In this document: in pieces, positions 45,252 through 55,180 of the stretch
How the letters are laid out: the number at the start of each line of letters is the position of its first letter
Position numbering within the stretch: position 1 is the first letter of the stretch
Assembly: GCF_913058315.1 (NCBI RefSeq)
Contig: NZ_CAJXQY010000001.1
Span: 24,026-88,025, forward strand
DNA length: 64,000 nt
From: an uncultured Alteromonas sp.
GTDB taxonomy: Bacteria > Pseudomonadota > Gammaproteobacteria > Enterobacterales > Alteromonadaceae
Direction of reading: 5' to 3'
Program-made: the position numbers and the translations under genes
The notes under the pieces: model-generated
Seen by the model: the letters and a program-made list of their open reading frames with translations, nothing else
Database searches by the model: none
Told to the model about the DNA's origin: nothing

Positions 45252-46430
45252 ATGTCGGTTAACCCTTATTGGCAGGATATGTTAATGCTGGATACTCAGC
45301 TGAGTGATGAGGAGCGTATGCTACGCGATGCTGCCCATCAGTTTTGTCAGGAAACCTTGCAGCCGAGAATTTTACAGGCTAACCGCCAGGGCCGTTTTGA
45401 CCCGCAAATCATGCGTCAGTTTGGCGAGATGGGCTTATTGGGTGCCACTATAAAGGGTTATGGTTGTGCCGGTGTCAGCTATATTGGATACGGCTTAATA
45501 GCCCGGGAAGTTGAACGCGTGGACAGCAGTTACCGCAGCGCTATGAGCGTGCAATCGTCGTTGGTGATGCATCCTATTTATCAGTTTGGCAGCGAAGAGC
45601 AAAAGCAACAGTATCTGCCAAAGCTGGCCACTGGCGAGATGATAGGCTGTTTTGGTTTAACCGAACCTAACGCCGGCTCGGATCCGGCCAGCATGGAAAC
45701 CCGGGCTGAACCGGTTGACGGCGGCTATCGTATAAGTGGCAGCAAGATGTGGATCACGAACTCACCCATTGCTGACATTTGTGTGGTGTGGGCGAAGAAT
45801 AGCGCTATGGATAACGCGATTTGTGGTTTTATTCTGGAGCGGGGAATGCCGGGGCTGTCAACACCTGAAATTAGCGGTAAGTTGTCGCTTAAAGCTTCGA
45901 TCACCGGCGAAATAGTCATGGATGAGGTATTTGTTCCTGAGCAAAATAGGCTACCCGGGGTAAGCGGTCTGAAAGGGCCTTTCAGCTGTTTGAATATGGC
46001 CCGTTATGGCATCGCCTGGGGAGCCATGGGGGCGGCAGAGTTTTGCTGGCATGCAGCACGACAATACGGGCTTGACCGAAAGCAGTTTGGCAAACCGCTG
46101 GCGCAAACCCAGTTGTTTCAAACTAAACTGGCGGATATGCAAACTGAGATCACATTAGGTTTACAGGCGGCGTTTCGGGTAGGGGAATTGATCGATGCAG
46201 GGCAGTTTGATCCGGCAATGATCTCCCTGATAAAGCGCAATAACTGCGGTAAAGCGCTGGAAATTGCCAGAAAATCACGGGATATGCACGGTGGTAATGG
46301 GATCTCTGACGAATACCACATTATGCGCCACATGCTGAACCTGGAAACAGTGAATACCTACGAAGGGACTTACGATATTCATGGCCTGATACTCGGCCGT
46401 GCGCAAACCGGCTTACAGTCATTTTTTTAA
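45252..46430 (+). CDS. gcdH: Glutaryl-CoA dehydrogenase
   Basis: 392 residues from the ATG at 45252 (AGGAG six bases upstream); the ATG at 45246 sits directly on the site. FAD acyl-CoA dehydrogenase that oxidises and decarboxylates glutaryl-CoA to crotonyl-CoA in lysine and tryptophan breakdown. [37 protein letters not shown], and the catalytic Glu in [17 protein letters not shown] fit glutaryl-CoA dehydrogenase rather than straight-chain enzymes, as does [16 protein letters not shown]. No electron-transfer flavoprotein gene is near. Confidence 0.94.
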   Translation: MSVNPYWQDMLMLDTQLSDEERMLRDAAHQFCQETLQPRILQANRQGRFDPQIMRQFGEMGLLGATIKGYGCAGVSYIGYGLIAREVERVDSSYRSAMSVQSSLVMHPIYQFGSEEQKQQYLPKLATGEMIGCFGLTEPNAGSDPASMETRAEPVDGGYRISGSKMWITNSPIADICVVWAKNSAMDNAICGFILERGMPGLSTPEISGKLSLKASITGEIVMDEVFVPEQNRLPGVSGLKGPFSCLNMARYGIAWGAMGAAEFCWHAARQYGLDRKQFGKPLAQTQLFQTKLADMQTEITLGLQAAFRVGELIDAGQFDPAMISLIKRNNCGKALEIARKSRDMHGGNGISDEYHIMRHMLNLETVNTYEGTYDIHGLILGRAQTGLQSFF

Positions 46431-46493
46431 CGTTGAAAGTAAATGGCAGTCAGCACGGTCTGTTAAAATGAACCAATCATAAAGGCAAGCACC

Positions 46494-46709
46494 ATGTCAC
46501 AAACGTACTCACAAGGTACAGTGCAACAGAGCGTATCAACCCGACTAAAACTTATTGCCGGCCCCGACACCAAAGGGACCTACGTGTTTGAAGACAGTCG
46601 CGGCGAGTACCGGTTGTTTATGGCTACCACTACTGCGCCCTTCAGCAGTGTGGAAGAAATCCTGCAAAATGGCGAGTGGGTGGGTCAGTGGCGTGGCTCG
46701 CAGTGGTAA
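46494..46709 (+). CDS. Small protein of unknown function
   Basis: 71 residues, not recognised. Acidic and aromatic, with GPDTKGTYVFEDSRGEYRLF and a Trp-rich end (NGEWVGQWRGSQW). It follows glutaryl-CoA dehydrogenase by 63 bases and has a plausible AGGCAAGCACC site before the ATG. Coding character is supported by its own start site and lack of any overlapping gene, but there is no homology evidence. Confidence 0.6.
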   Translation: MSQTYSQGTVQQSVSTRLKLIAGPDTKGTYVFEDSRGEYRLFMATTTAPFSSVEEILQNGEWVGQWRGSQW

Positions 46710-46757
46710 ACCTTCTTTCTAACTTTTTTGAAGTACTGCTTTCAAATTGCTAATCGA

Positions 46758-46785
46758 TTGACAAATAGCTCCTTTTGCCGATACT
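46758..46785 (+). promoter_or_regulatory. Sigma-70 promoter of the 46819 gene
   Basis: Perfect -35 TTGACA (46758-46763), a 16-base spacer, and GATACT (46780-46785), 34 bases upstream of the start codon. Confidence 0.7.
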
Positions 46786-46818
46786 GGCGTTTAAACTTCA
46801 TAATAAAAAGGAATTCTT

Positions 46819-47577
46819 GTGAAGCAATTAGGGGCATTTATCCTGTCAGCGTATCTGGCCACAGGCAGTGTTGCTAATGCAACCTCGCTTACCAGCGAGC
46901 ACGCAAACAGCGAAGAGAGTGCTTGCCGACAGCATCCTACCGAGTTACTTAATTCACTAGAGAGGCGGCAAACCGTTTTCCAGCAAATTACTCAGGGCAT
47001 TCTGGTCAGAATGGATGGCAGGAGCTGGAGCAGGTTTGTTGATAAAGCCTTTGCCCACCAACCGTCATTTGAGCTTTCGCTGGCTGATGGCTCGTTTTTT
47101 ATTAGTCCTGATCCAACCAGACAAACGCTAAGAGCGACCAGAATTTATGGGGAAGGTAATGCTATCACCTTTGAAGTCTCTGCTGCGGGCGGGTTTAATC
47201 CCTCGAGCCAAAATCCTGAGTTAGATTTTAAGATACATCCCTTGCTTTCCAGCATTGATGGTGTTCAGTTTTCTCACCTGCTGGTAGCAAACAGAGTCAA
47301 GTCTCTTGACGACACATTGATGTCGAACTGCTGGCGGTCGTTCATTGAGACAAAAGGTGCTTTAGTGGCACCCCACCCATCCGATCCAACAGAAGGTGAC
47401 GGGTCATTAACAGATCCGTTCAAAGGCCCGCACAGAACAGCGAAAACCGCAGGGTGGTGTGTGAATACTTATAAACTATGTTTATCTTTAGATGATGTAA
47501 ATTCAAATTCAACGTCTTTAGCTTGCGAGCCACCGTTTTATATTACTGCAAAGGCACAGTGTGGGAGCGACTTTTAA
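46819..47577 (+). CDS. Exported cysteine-containing protein of unknown function
   Basis: 252 residues with a GTG start; AAGGA lies six bases upstream and a strong promoter precedes it. Signal peptide to about residue 21 (ATGSVANA). Six cysteines remain in the mature part, one N-terminal and five in the last 80 residues (SNCWRSF, GWCVNTYKLCLSLD, LACEPP, KAQCGSDF), which suggests up to three disulfides. No recognised domain. The 3' third is noticeably AT-richer than its neighbours. Convergent with the PAS-GGDEF gene. The promoter quality suggests real, constitutive expression of an envelope or secreted product. Confidence 0.75.
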   Translation: MKQLGAFILSAYLATGSVANATSLTSEHANSEESACRQHPTELLNSLERRQTVFQQITQGILVRMDGRSWSRFVDKAFAHQPSFELSLADGSFFISPDPTRQTLRATRIYGEGNAITFEVSAAGGFNPSSQNPELDFKIHPLLSSIDGVQFSHLLVANRVKSLDDTLMSNCWRSFIETKGALVAPHPSDPTEGDGSLTDPFKGPHRTAKTAGWCVNTYKLCLSLDDVNSNSTSLACEPPFYITAKAQCGSDF

Positions 47578-47648
47578 GTGCTTTGGTTTATCATTGACTA
47601 TACTCATTTAGCAATGTAAAGAATATTCATCGCAACGAGTGGATAGAA

Positions 47649-49040
47649 CTAGTCGATGTAGTACCGGTTTTTACCGGTTTGCTTGGCTTTATACATTAAA
47701 GAGTCTGCGTTTCTGTAAAGTTCATGCTCGTTCTCGATATTTTCTGCTAACGTCGTAAACACGCCAATACTGGCGGTAATCGTGATATTTGATTCTTCTA
47801 GTTGGTATTGGGTACCTCTGATTGCCTGAAGAAGACGATCACAAGCTTGTTCGGCCTGGTCTTTTTGATTGATAATGATAGAGAAAGCAAATTCCTCTCC
47901 GCCGTAGCGGCAGATAGCATCTTCATGTCGGAATAGGTCGCTGATGATCTCTGCCAACTCCTTTAATACTTTGTCTCCTGCACTATGTCCGAATGTATCG
48001 TTAATCGACTTGAAATTGTCGATATCTATCAGGCCAAGCGCTACCATTTCCTTGCGACGTTTTGCTGCAGCAATGAGCTTACTCAAATGTATGCTGAAAA
48101 AGCGTCGGTTTGGTATCTGGGTAAGTGGATCGAAGTAAGCCATACTCTCTAATTGGGTTTTCGCCTGCTGGTGTGATAGCGTTCTTTCCCGCACTCTTTT
48201 TTCTAAGTTGGCTTTTAAAGCTTTTAGATCGTTGTTTCTGTTGGCTAGCTGCTCCTGATGAAACTTAATTTGTGATATATCTCGTTCAATAGCTGCGAAA
48301 TGGGTAACCTGGCCAGAGTTATTCTTTAAAGGGATAATGTTCATATCTATCCAGTACGGGCGGCCGGATTTATCATAATTCAGTAGAGTTTGACTGACGC
48401 ACTGTTTGTTTTTGAGCGCTTGATGAATAGACTTTCTGGCTTCTTTATCAGTGAGTGAGCCTTGCAGTATACGTGGTGACTCGCCAATAACTTCATCTTT
48501 AGTGTAACCCGTAAGTTTTTCGAATGCCCGGTTTACGTATACTATCTTGGGGCCTTCCGGGTACTCGATATTGTCAGCTTCTGTGACAATTATAATGTCC
48601 TGAGCATTCTCCAGTATGTCCTCTGCTGAAAAGGGTTTTACCCGTTCGGTAATGTCCGAAAAGGTGACTACGATAAAGCAGTTCTTTGCCCCCACATGCC
48701 CTTCCATGTAAGCGTTCACCATAAACCAGGCAATGTCTTTACTGGTATGGTCAATTAAGCCAATCGTCTTGTTCTCGATCCGCTGTTTAGAATTTAGCAC
48801 CTGGTTTACAGGGTATTTACTGAGCTCCAGTGGTAAGCCATTTTCATCAACAAAAGCCCACTGCGGATCATAAGAATCTTTGCCTATTAACTGATCGTAA
48901 GATAGATTAAGTAGTTGAATTGCAGCTGGGTTTGCATAAACAACAGACGTATCGGCGCGATGAATAATCACGCCGATATGAGCATGTTCCAGTATATTTT
49001 TTATGTTTAAGTTGTCGATATCTATTATTGCGCTGTTCAT
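47649..49040 (-). CDS. PAS-PAS-GGDEF diguanylate cyclase
   Basis: 463 residues from the ATG at 49038-49040 (GGGA seven bases upstream; an ATG at 49061 has no site). Two PAS domains at about 10-125 (HIGVIIHRADTSVVYANPAA) and 130-265 (IVYVNRAFEKLTGYTKDEVIGESPRI), a short coiled coil, then an active-looking GGDEF domain: FDPLTQIPNRRFF, LIDIDNFKSINDTFGHSAGD and CRYGGEEFAFSI. The inhibitory RxxD site is present five residues ahead (RHED), so product inhibition is expected. No membrane helix is evident, so the input is cytosolic. The second PAS has a PAC motif with flanking LQGSLTD, common in flavin or redox sensors. Confidence 0.94.
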   Translation of the reverse strand: MNSAIIDIDNLNIKNILEHAHIGVIIHRADTSVVYANPAAIQLLNLSYDQLIGKDSYDPQWAFVDENGLPLELSKYPVNQVLNSKQRIENKTIGLIDHTSKDIAWFMVNAYMEGHVGAKNCFIVVTFSDITERVKPFSAEDILENAQDIIIVTEADNIEYPEGPKIVYVNRAFEKLTGYTKDEVIGESPRILQGSLTDKEARKSIHQALKNKQCVSQTLLNYDKSGRPYWIDMNIIPLKNNSGQVTHFAAIERDISQIKFHQEQLANRNNDLKALKANLEKRVRERTLSHQQAKTQLESMAYFDPLTQIPNRRFFSIHLSKLIAAAKRRKEMVALGLIDIDNFKSINDTFGHSAGDKVLKELAEIISDLFRHEDAICRYGGEEFAFSIIINQKDQAEQACDRLLQAIRGTQYQLEESNITITASIGVFTTLAENIENEHELYRNADSLMYKAKQTGKNRYYID

Positions 49041-49199
49041 CACAATATCCCGAATAGTCATTAATTAAACTTTAGTTTAAATTTCGGAATTTGAGAGGAT
49101 TTTATTATTGCAGCTATTTAGCGCTTAGCTAACAAAGCAAGGGGAGAGTCTTTCATCGTGGTATTAAGTTGTAGATTAGGTGCGATAATGACTCCAGGT

Positions 49200-50201
49200 T
49201 TACCAACGCTGCAGCATACGCTTGTAGATTTCGCGATCCAATAGAGTGGGGCGGGGCAGAACCGGTTGGTCGTTAAGCTTTGCCTGGGCATCAGGCCAGC
49301 TAGTGAATTGCTCACCATCGATTACAAACAAAGAGGCTTCACCCGGTTGGGTTTTATCCAGTGGCAGCACACCCTTTTGCGACATGGGCGGTACATCGTC
49401 ATGGTGCATTTGCGCACTGGTTATCCAGTCTGCTGTGCCGTCACCATTGATATCCATGCTGGTCCAGCCAACTGCCATAGCTTGGTTAAACCGGCCATCA
49501 CGCTGGATATCACGAATGTAACTGTCAAAGCTATCCAGCACTTGCTGAGCGTTGGGATAGTCTTTGCGCAGACTGAGCACCATCGCTGATGACACCAGTG
49601 GATTAGGCGAAACAAACAGCGGTTTTTCACCATCATTGGTGAGCATGCGGTTAAATTCAGTAAGCACCAGCCAATCTTCAAAAACATAGTCAGCCCGTTT
49701 TTCCGAAAGCTGACTGAACATGTCATAGAGAGTCGGGTTACGTACCCATGAGACGGCCTTTATATTACGCATAGCCGGTGTATTGGCAATTCGGTTGGTC
49801 GTTGCAACCCGGCTGTTACGGATATGAGAAAATTGGGTAACGTCGTCGAGTGGATATTTTCGACTGGCAACGTAGAGCAGTGCTGGCAGGTAGGCTTTGC
49901 TGTAGAGCAGGTTATTGCGACGTTCCTGCAAACCAAAATGGGCAAACTCACCGTCGTATTTACCTGTCAGCAGACCACTGCCGGAAAAGGCGGGGCGATC
50001 GACGGCCAATTCAACGTTTACTCCCAGTTCGATAAATGCCTGCTCAACCAGTTGATTGAGCCTGGCATTTTCGGACCCTTCGCTAACCAGGGTGGGTAAC
50101 GGATTAGCGACCAGCGTGATAGGGGATTGTGCCCCGGCAGAAAAGGTTAGCAACACTAACCCAACTGAAACGAGGCTTCTCACCACACCACTAATTTGCA
50201 T
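49200..50201 (-). CDS. Periplasmic solute-binding protein with EF-hand-like loop
   Basis: 333 residues. Signal peptide to about residue 24 (LLTFSAGAQS). The mature part fits the family-3-like bacterial binding proteins (LVANPLPTLVSEGSENARLNQL..., DRPAFSGSGLLTGKYDGEF, RKDYPNAQQVLDSFDSY). Near residues 252-260 there is DINGDGTAD, an EF-hand-type DxNxDGxxD calcium loop, which is unusual for this family. No permease or ATPase is near. It is 22 bases downstream of the M28 peptidase gene on the same strand and may be co-transcribed with it. Confidence 0.85.
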   Translation of the reverse strand: MQISGVVRSLVSVGLVLLTFSAGAQSPITLVANPLPTLVSEGSENARLNQLVEQAFIELGVNVELAVDRPAFSGSGLLTGKYDGEFAHFGLQERRNNLLYSKAYLPALLYVASRKYPLDDVTQFSHIRNSRVATTNRIANTPAMRNIKAVSWVRNPTLYDMFSQLSEKRADYVFEDWLVLTEFNRMLTNDGEKPLFVSPNPLVSSAMVLSLRKDYPNAQQVLDSFDSYIRDIQRDGRFNQAMAVGWTSMDINGDGTADWITSAQMHHDDVPPMSQKGVLPLDKTQPGEASLFVIDGEQFTSWPDAQAKLNDQPVLPRPTLLDREIYKRMLQRW

Positions 50202-50223
50202 ACTTACTAAACCCCATTATTGA

Positions 50224-51594
50224 TTACTCACCAAATGCACCTGCTGCACCAGGGAAAACGACCGGGCTTTCAAAGCCATCCTTACTGACACTGGCTACAC
50301 CGAAGAAGTAATTATCAATCACTACGTTTTCTAAGGTGAATTCGGTCACATCGCCGACAAAACGGCTAAATTGCCACTGCGGGGCATCGGTGTACCGCCA
50401 GTATATTTTGTAACCGGCCAGGTGTGGGTTCTGGGTTTTATCCAATGCCTGCCAGCTCAAAGTGGTTGAAGGCTCTACTGCCCCTTTAATACTAACGTCA
50501 ACAGGCGGGTTCGGTGCCCATGCCATGCTTGCCAGGCTGACAGCATTCAGTGCAGTGAGCTTAGCGGCATAATCAAAGTTTACGCCATCAATGGTATCGC
50601 CATAGGTAATGCCGTTTTCGGTACGTAGATCCTGATGCTGGCGCACGTAATTCTCGTTGGTTTCCATGATGCGTACACCGGGAAAGCCAAGATCGTTAAA
50701 GGGTCGGTGATGACCCCCGCGCCCGAATCTGTCGAGACGGTATACCACCATGGTATCCAGGTTGGGAATGTAGCGATCAGCGACTAAATCAATGTAGCGG
50801 GCCAGGTTTCGACTCGGCGAGTCCACCTCACCGCCGGTGAAACGGCGTATAGTACCTTCGCGGTCAGTTTCTGTCTGACGCGTGCCTTCGGCAAAAATAC
50901 GTGCCGTGGTGTTGTTAATAACCCCGTTGATCCCTTCGATGTTGCCAATCATGTCGTTATTCAGCACGGCCTTTAAACGCCAGCCATCTTTAACCGCTTG
51001 CTCGGCCAGAATTTTACCGCCAAACAACCCCTGTTCTTCGCCAGACAGGGCGGCATAAACAATGCTGCCATTAAAACGATACTGACTGAGCACCCGGGCG
51101 GCTTCCAGTGTACCGGCAACCCCTGAAGCATTGTCGTTGGCACCAGGCGAATCTGAGGTAGCATCCATCACATCAGACACCCGGGAATCTATATCACCCG
51201 ACATTAATACATATCGGCCAGGATCGCTCACGCCGCGCTGTACTGCGATAACGCTGACCACTTCAACCGGATCGGGAATTCGTTTTTCACCACTGATGGT
51301 GGCTGAGCTGTAATACACCTCCAGGCAGTTGCCACAGGCGGCAGAGATGCGTTCAAACTCGGCTTTTACCCAGCGTCGCGCGGCTCCGATGCCACGAGTA
51401 TCCGATTCTGTTTCAGATAGGGTGTGGCGGGTACCAAAACCCACAAGCTTTTCAATATCCTGCTCGATTCGCTCGGCAGAAATAGTGGCTGCAATGTCGT
51501 GTAACTGGGGTTGATCAACATACTCAAGCTGAGCGGCCTGCAATGACATGCAGCCGCTTAGCGCCAGTAAGGTAAGTGGACGTATTATTTTCAT
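50224..51594 (-). CDS. M28 family metallopeptidase lipoprotein
   Basis: 456 residues from the ATG at 51592-51594 (GGTGG five bases upstream). The lipobox LLALSGC suggests a lipid-anchored envelope protein. The M28 zinc core is visible: MSGDIDSRVSD, DSPGANDNASGVAGTLEAA (bridging Asp), ALSGEEQGLFGGKI (catalytic Glu and zinc Glu), and NNDMIGN. The C-terminal 90 residues form a fibronectin-III-like domain (STTLSWQALDKTQ, YKIYWRYTDAPQW). Probably an aminopeptidase acting on peptides at the cell envelope. The FN3 module could bind a surface or polymer. Confidence 0.93.
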   Translation of the reverse strand: MKIIRPLTLLALSGCMSLQAAQLEYVDQPQLHDIAATISAERIEQDIEKLVGFGTRHTLSETESDTRGIGAARRWVKAEFERISAACGNCLEVYYSSATISGEKRIPDPVEVVSVIAVQRGVSDPGRYVLMSGDIDSRVSDVMDATSDSPGANDNASGVAGTLEAARVLSQYRFNGSIVYAALSGEEQGLFGGKILAEQAVKDGWRLKAVLNNDMIGNIEGINGVINNTTARIFAEGTRQTETDREGTIRRFTGGEVDSPSRNLARYIDLVADRYIPNLDTMVVYRLDRFGRGGHHRPFNDLGFPGVRIMETNENYVRQHQDLRTENGITYGDTIDGVNFDYAAKLTALNAVSLASMAWAPNPPVDVSIKGAVEPSTTLSWQALDKTQNPHLAGYKIYWRYTDAPQWQFSRFVGDVTEFTLENVVIDNYFFGVASVSKDGFESPVVFPGAAGAFGE

Positions 51595-51618
51595 TATAAC
51601 CACCGTTAGTGCGTAAAT

Positions 51619-52314
51619 TTAAATAAAGGCGTAGGCGTCGCCAAACAGATTTTCTTTGCTCAGACCGCGTTCGAAGAAGTCATCGCGTGCCACTTTAGCC
51701 ATGTCGAAACGGCCGGCAATATAGACCTGAACGCCTGATAGGTCTGCGTAATCTGCGAGCACCGCATGGTGGACCCAGCCTTTGCGGCCTTCCCAGTCAT
51801 CTCCGGCGTTTTCGACCACCGGAATATAAGTCATGTGAGGGTGATGCGCTGCCAGCGAAATCAGTTCTTTATGATAATACAGGTCTTCCAGGTGCTTGCC
51901 GCCCCAGTACAGCGTGATTTCGCGGTTTGGATTGACCTTCAGTGATTGCATCAAAATGGAATAGGTGTACGAAAAGCCGGTCCCACCTGCCACCAGGATC
52001 ATTGGCGTATCACCATCCTGCAAGGTTGCCTGACCATGGCCGCCAGAGATAAATATGGCTTTTTCCTGACGCATACGCTCAAGCACTTCACCGGCATAAC
52101 TGTTGCCGGGCTCTGCACCAATGTGCAATTCCAGGCGATTGTTATCGTGCGCCGCGTTGGCGATAGAAAAAGGCCGTTTATCATCTTCAGCCATGTGTAC
52201 TAAAACGTACTGGCCTGATTGAAAGTCGAGAGAAACATCGGGGGTCAGGTCGACCCGATAAACCGTCTTGGTCAGTGGTGCTATACCTTCAACCTGGCAT
52301 CTAATTTGTGACAT
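51619..52314 (-). CDS. fre: NAD(P)H-flavin reductase
   Basis: 231 residues. FAD/FMN reductase of the LuxG/Fre type, which supplies free reduced flavin. The FAD-binding beta-barrel has RPFSIANA and the NAD-binding domain has MILVAGGTGFSYTYSI and YWGGKHLEDLY. It lies directly downstream of ubiD on the same strand, as in E. coli. Reduced FMN is needed to make the prenylated flavin cofactor of UbiD, which gives the pair a shared logic. Confidence 0.95.
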   Translation of the reverse strand: MSQIRCQVEGIAPLTKTVYRVDLTPDVSLDFQSGQYVLVHMAEDDKRPFSIANAAHDNNRLELHIGAEPGNSYAGEVLERMRQEKAIFISGGHGQATLQDGDTPMILVAGGTGFSYTYSILMQSLKVNPNREITLYWGGKHLEDLYYHKELISLAAHHPHMTYIPVVENAGDDWEGRKGWVHHAVLADYADLSGVQVYIAGRFDMAKVARDDFFERGLSKENLFGDAYAFI

Positions 52315-52348
52315 GTATACAGAATCTCTTAATGTTTGTAGGTTTACT

Positions 52349-53836
52349 TTATTGTCCGGAATTTGCGCCGTTCATGATACCGAGTTCATCCCAGATTGCA
52401 TCCACCCGGTCTTTTACCGCTTGATCCATTACGATGGGTTCACCCCATTCGCGGTCGGTCTCGCCAGGCATTTTATTGGTGGCATCCAAGCCCATTTTTG
52501 ACCCCAGTCCTGATACCGGCGAGGCGAAATCAAGATAGTCGATGGGCGTGTTTTCTATCATTACTGTATCACGGGCGGGATCCATTCGGGTAGTGATCGC
52601 CCAAATCACATCCTGCCAGTCGCGAGCGTTGACGTCGTCATCGCAGACCACCACAAATTTTGTGTACATAAACTGACGTAAAAATGACCAAACGCCCATC
52701 ATTACGCGTTTAGCGTGTCCAGGATATTGTTTTTTCATGGTGACCACCGCCATGCGGTAGGAGCAGCCTTCGGGGGGCAGATAAAAATCTACAATCTCCG
52801 GAAATTGTTTTTGCAAAATGGGCACAAAAACTTCATTCAGCGCCACGCCCAGTACCGCCGGTTCATCCGGTGGCCGGCCGGTATACGTGGAATGATAAAT
52901 CGGCTCTTTGCGATGGGTGATGTGAGTCACCGTAAAGACCGGGAATTCATCAACCTCATTATAGTAACCCGTGTGGTCGCCATAGGGGCCTTCCGGCGCC
53001 GTTTCGTCCTGGGCTATATAGCCTTCCAACACGAATTCTGCACTGGCCGGTACCTGCAGATCATTACTGATTGATTTTACCACTTCGGTTTTATCGCCCC
53101 GCAACAGCCCGGCGAAAGCATATTCAGACAGGGTATCCGGCACTGGGGTTACTGCCCCCAAAATGGTTGCCGGATCCGCGCCTAAAGCAACGGAAACCGG
53201 ATAGGGTTCGCCCGGGTGCGTTTGACACCATTCACGAAAATCCAGCGCCCCGCCACGGTGCGACAACCAGCGCATAATCAGCTTGTTCTTACCCAGTACC
53301 TGTTGGCGATAAATGCCCAGGTTTTGACGCTTCTTGTGCGGGCCTCTGGTAACAGTCAGGCCCCAGGTAATCAAAGGCGCAGCATCGCCCGGCCAGCAGT
53401 GCTGCACCGGCAGGCGTGTGAGATCTACCTCATCGCCGCTTAAAATGATTTCCTGGCAGGGGGCTTTGCGGACTTCTTTTGCCGGCATATTGAGTACTTG
53501 CTTGAAGACCGGTAGCTTTTCCCAGAGATCTTTAAGCCCTTTAGGCGGTTCGGGTTCTTTCAGGTAAGCCAGTAACTTGCCGACTTCGCGCAACGCCGAA
53601 ACGGAGCTTTGTCCCATGCCTAAGGCAACACGTTCGGGGGTTCCAAACAGATTCATTAATACCGGGATATCAAAATCAACCGGATTTTCAAATAACAGGG
53701 CGGGCCCGCCGGCGCGCAGGGTGCGGTCGGCAATTTCTGTCATTTCCAGTTTCGTACTGACTGGCTTTGTGATGCGGACCAAATCGCCGTTTTTTTCTAA
53801 CTGACTGATAAAGTCGCGTAAATCTTTATATTTCAT
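52349..53836 (-). CDS. ubiD: UbiD, prenyl-4-hydroxybenzoate decarboxylase
   Basis: 495 residues, the normal length. Prenylated-FMN-dependent decarboxylase in ubiquinone synthesis. The conserved [36 protein letters not shown], the catalytic E-R-E type region (SRL-like [21 protein letters not shown]), and [17 protein letters not shown] are present. 34 bases separate it from fre. ubiX is not in the window. Confidence 0.96.
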   Translation of the reverse strand: MKYKDLRDFISQLEKNGDLVRITKPVSTKLEMTEIADRTLRAGGPALLFENPVDFDIPVLMNLFGTPERVALGMGQSSVSALREVGKLLAYLKEPEPPKGLKDLWEKLPVFKQVLNMPAKEVRKAPCQEIILSGDEVDLTRLPVQHCWPGDAAPLITWGLTVTRGPHKKRQNLGIYRQQVLGKNKLIMRWLSHRGGALDFREWCQTHPGEPYPVSVALGADPATILGAVTPVPDTLSEYAFAGLLRGDKTEVVKSISNDLQVPASAEFVLEGYIAQDETAPEGPYGDHTGYYNEVDEFPVFTVTHITHRKEPIYHSTYTGRPPDEPAVLGVALNEVFVPILQKQFPEIVDFYLPPEGCSYRMAVVTMKKQYPGHAKRVMMGVWSFLRQFMYTKFVVVCDDDVNARDWQDVIWAITTRMDPARDTVMIENTPIDYLDFASPVSGLGSKMGLDATNKMPGETDREWGEPIVMDQAVKDRVDAIWDELGIMNGANSGQ

Positions 53837-54132
53837 ACCGCGTGGCTACCCCAACAGCGTGCTATGGGTTATTTGATACCCAACAAAACAGGATTATTAT
53901 CAGAAGTATACCATTAAAGAGACTGAGCCGATCACTCCTGGACGTGGATTCAACGCATTCTGGCAGGCACAGTCACGACCCGGTTGCGTTTTGGTGCATA
54001 AGGGTATTATATAAACACTGAATGGATGGTTCTAAAAACCGGTCGGTGAGCGCTAAATATCATCATGACTTGTTGGCTAAACAAGCGCATACTGGCTATA
54101 TAAATAAAAGAGAATAGTTGCCTGGAGTCCCT

Positions 54133-54375
54133 ATGGCTTTTTCACATGACGTCATCGAAGAGCTAAACCTGTTATTAAAATTTCCTGCTGAAAGCCTGAT
54201 GCAGGGGTTAAAAATTCATCACGATGCGACGCAGTCCATTGTTGAAGCTGCCGCAAGGTTGTATTCCAAAGGGTTGATAACCCAGGTAGACGGAGGATAC
54301 CTCACCGACCTGGGGATTGATGTGGTAGAGCATACCCGTCGTATCAACAGCGCCATGAACATTAAATTTAATTAG
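54133..54375 (+). CDS. TIGR02647 family protein
   Basis: 80 residues from the ATG at 54133 (GGAG five bases upstream). The pattern FSHDVIEELNLLLKFPAESLMQ, KIHHDATQSIVEAAARLYSKGL and DGGYLTDLGIDVVEH fits the small TIGR02647 family found in Vibrio and Pseudomonas relatives. Compact helical protein, possibly winged-helix-like; function unknown. It lies 61 bases upstream of motX. Confidence 0.85.
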   Translation: MAFSHDVIEELNLLLKFPAESLMQGLKIHHDATQSIVEAAARLYSKGLITQVDGGYLTDLGIDVVEHTRRINSAMNIKFN

Positions 54376-54436
54376 GTTTTCGCCCCACTGGCCGATAAAA
54401 CGCCTAGAGGCGGAGAGTTAGCTGGAAGAATGTGAT

Positions 54437-55069
54437 ATGCAAATCAAAGGTGGTTTTTTACTGTTACTGTCGGTCCTGTGGTTGAATGGCGGCCAGACCA
54501 CACAGGCGCAGGAGATAAAAGCGGTACAGCTTTATACTCAGGACGAGTTGATCAATATGATCAATCGTAATGAGCATCTCGACAGAGTCGTGATGGATCG
54601 ATGCCAGTTAAATCAGGACATTGAAGCCAGAGCGGAAGTCTTAAAAGTACCAGCCTATCAGTTTTTATGGGGCGATATGCTTGCCTGGGGAGTCTGCGTT
54701 GATGCCGACCCGGAACGGGGCATCGATTTTATGCGTCAGGCGGCAGACCAGGGAATGCCTGCGGCTCTTGAGCAATTAGGCCGTTATTACAGCAAGGGCA
54801 CGCTGGTGCAGCAAGATCGCAAACGTGCCGTTATATTTCTACGTGAAGCCTCGGCGCTGGGGAATCTTAAAGCCCAGATGCAACTGGCCAGACTGTTTAT
54901 CGACGGTTATGGCTCGCCCTATGATTATCAGGATGCTTACCAGTGGTTGTATAACGCGGTAACCGCCGATAAACAAACCCACCAAACCATCGCGAACTAC
55001 CTTGAACAGCTCGAGAAACTCATGCATCCAAGGGCTGTCAGAGCTGCGCGGAAGCCGTTGGACTCTTAA
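54437..55069 (+). CDS. motX: MotX, sodium-driven flagellar motor T-ring protein
   Basis: 210 residues. Signal peptide to about 24 (GGQTTQAQ). Matches Vibrio MotX in order: DRCQLNQDIEARAEVLKVPAYQFLWGDMLAWGVCVDADPE (with the two conserved Cys), then Sel1-like repeats (GMPAALEQLGRYYSKGTLVQQD, GNLKAQMQLARLFIDGYGSPYDYQDAYQWL). MotX with MotY anchors the PomA/PomB stator in the periplasm. The rest of the flagellar genes are not in the window, as is normal for motX. It predicts a sodium-driven polar flagellum. Confidence 0.95.
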   Translation: MQIKGGFLLLLSVLWLNGGQTTQAQEIKAVQLYTQDELINMINRNEHLDRVVMDRCQLNQDIEARAEVLKVPAYQFLWGDMLAWGVCVDADPERGIDFMRQAADQGMPAALEQLGRYYSKGTLVQQDRKRAVIFLREASALGNLKAQMQLARLFIDGYGSPYDYQDAYQWLYNAVTADKQTHQTIANYLEQLEKLMHPRAVRAARKPLDS

Positions 55070-55180
55070 GCACGAGGCGGCAAACTGCCTTGCAGAAGAA
55101 ATTACTTCAGCCCCTTCTATATCCTGTATACTTTTGTAAAATCATAGGATTAGCTGATATTTGCAGCAAGGGATGAGGCA

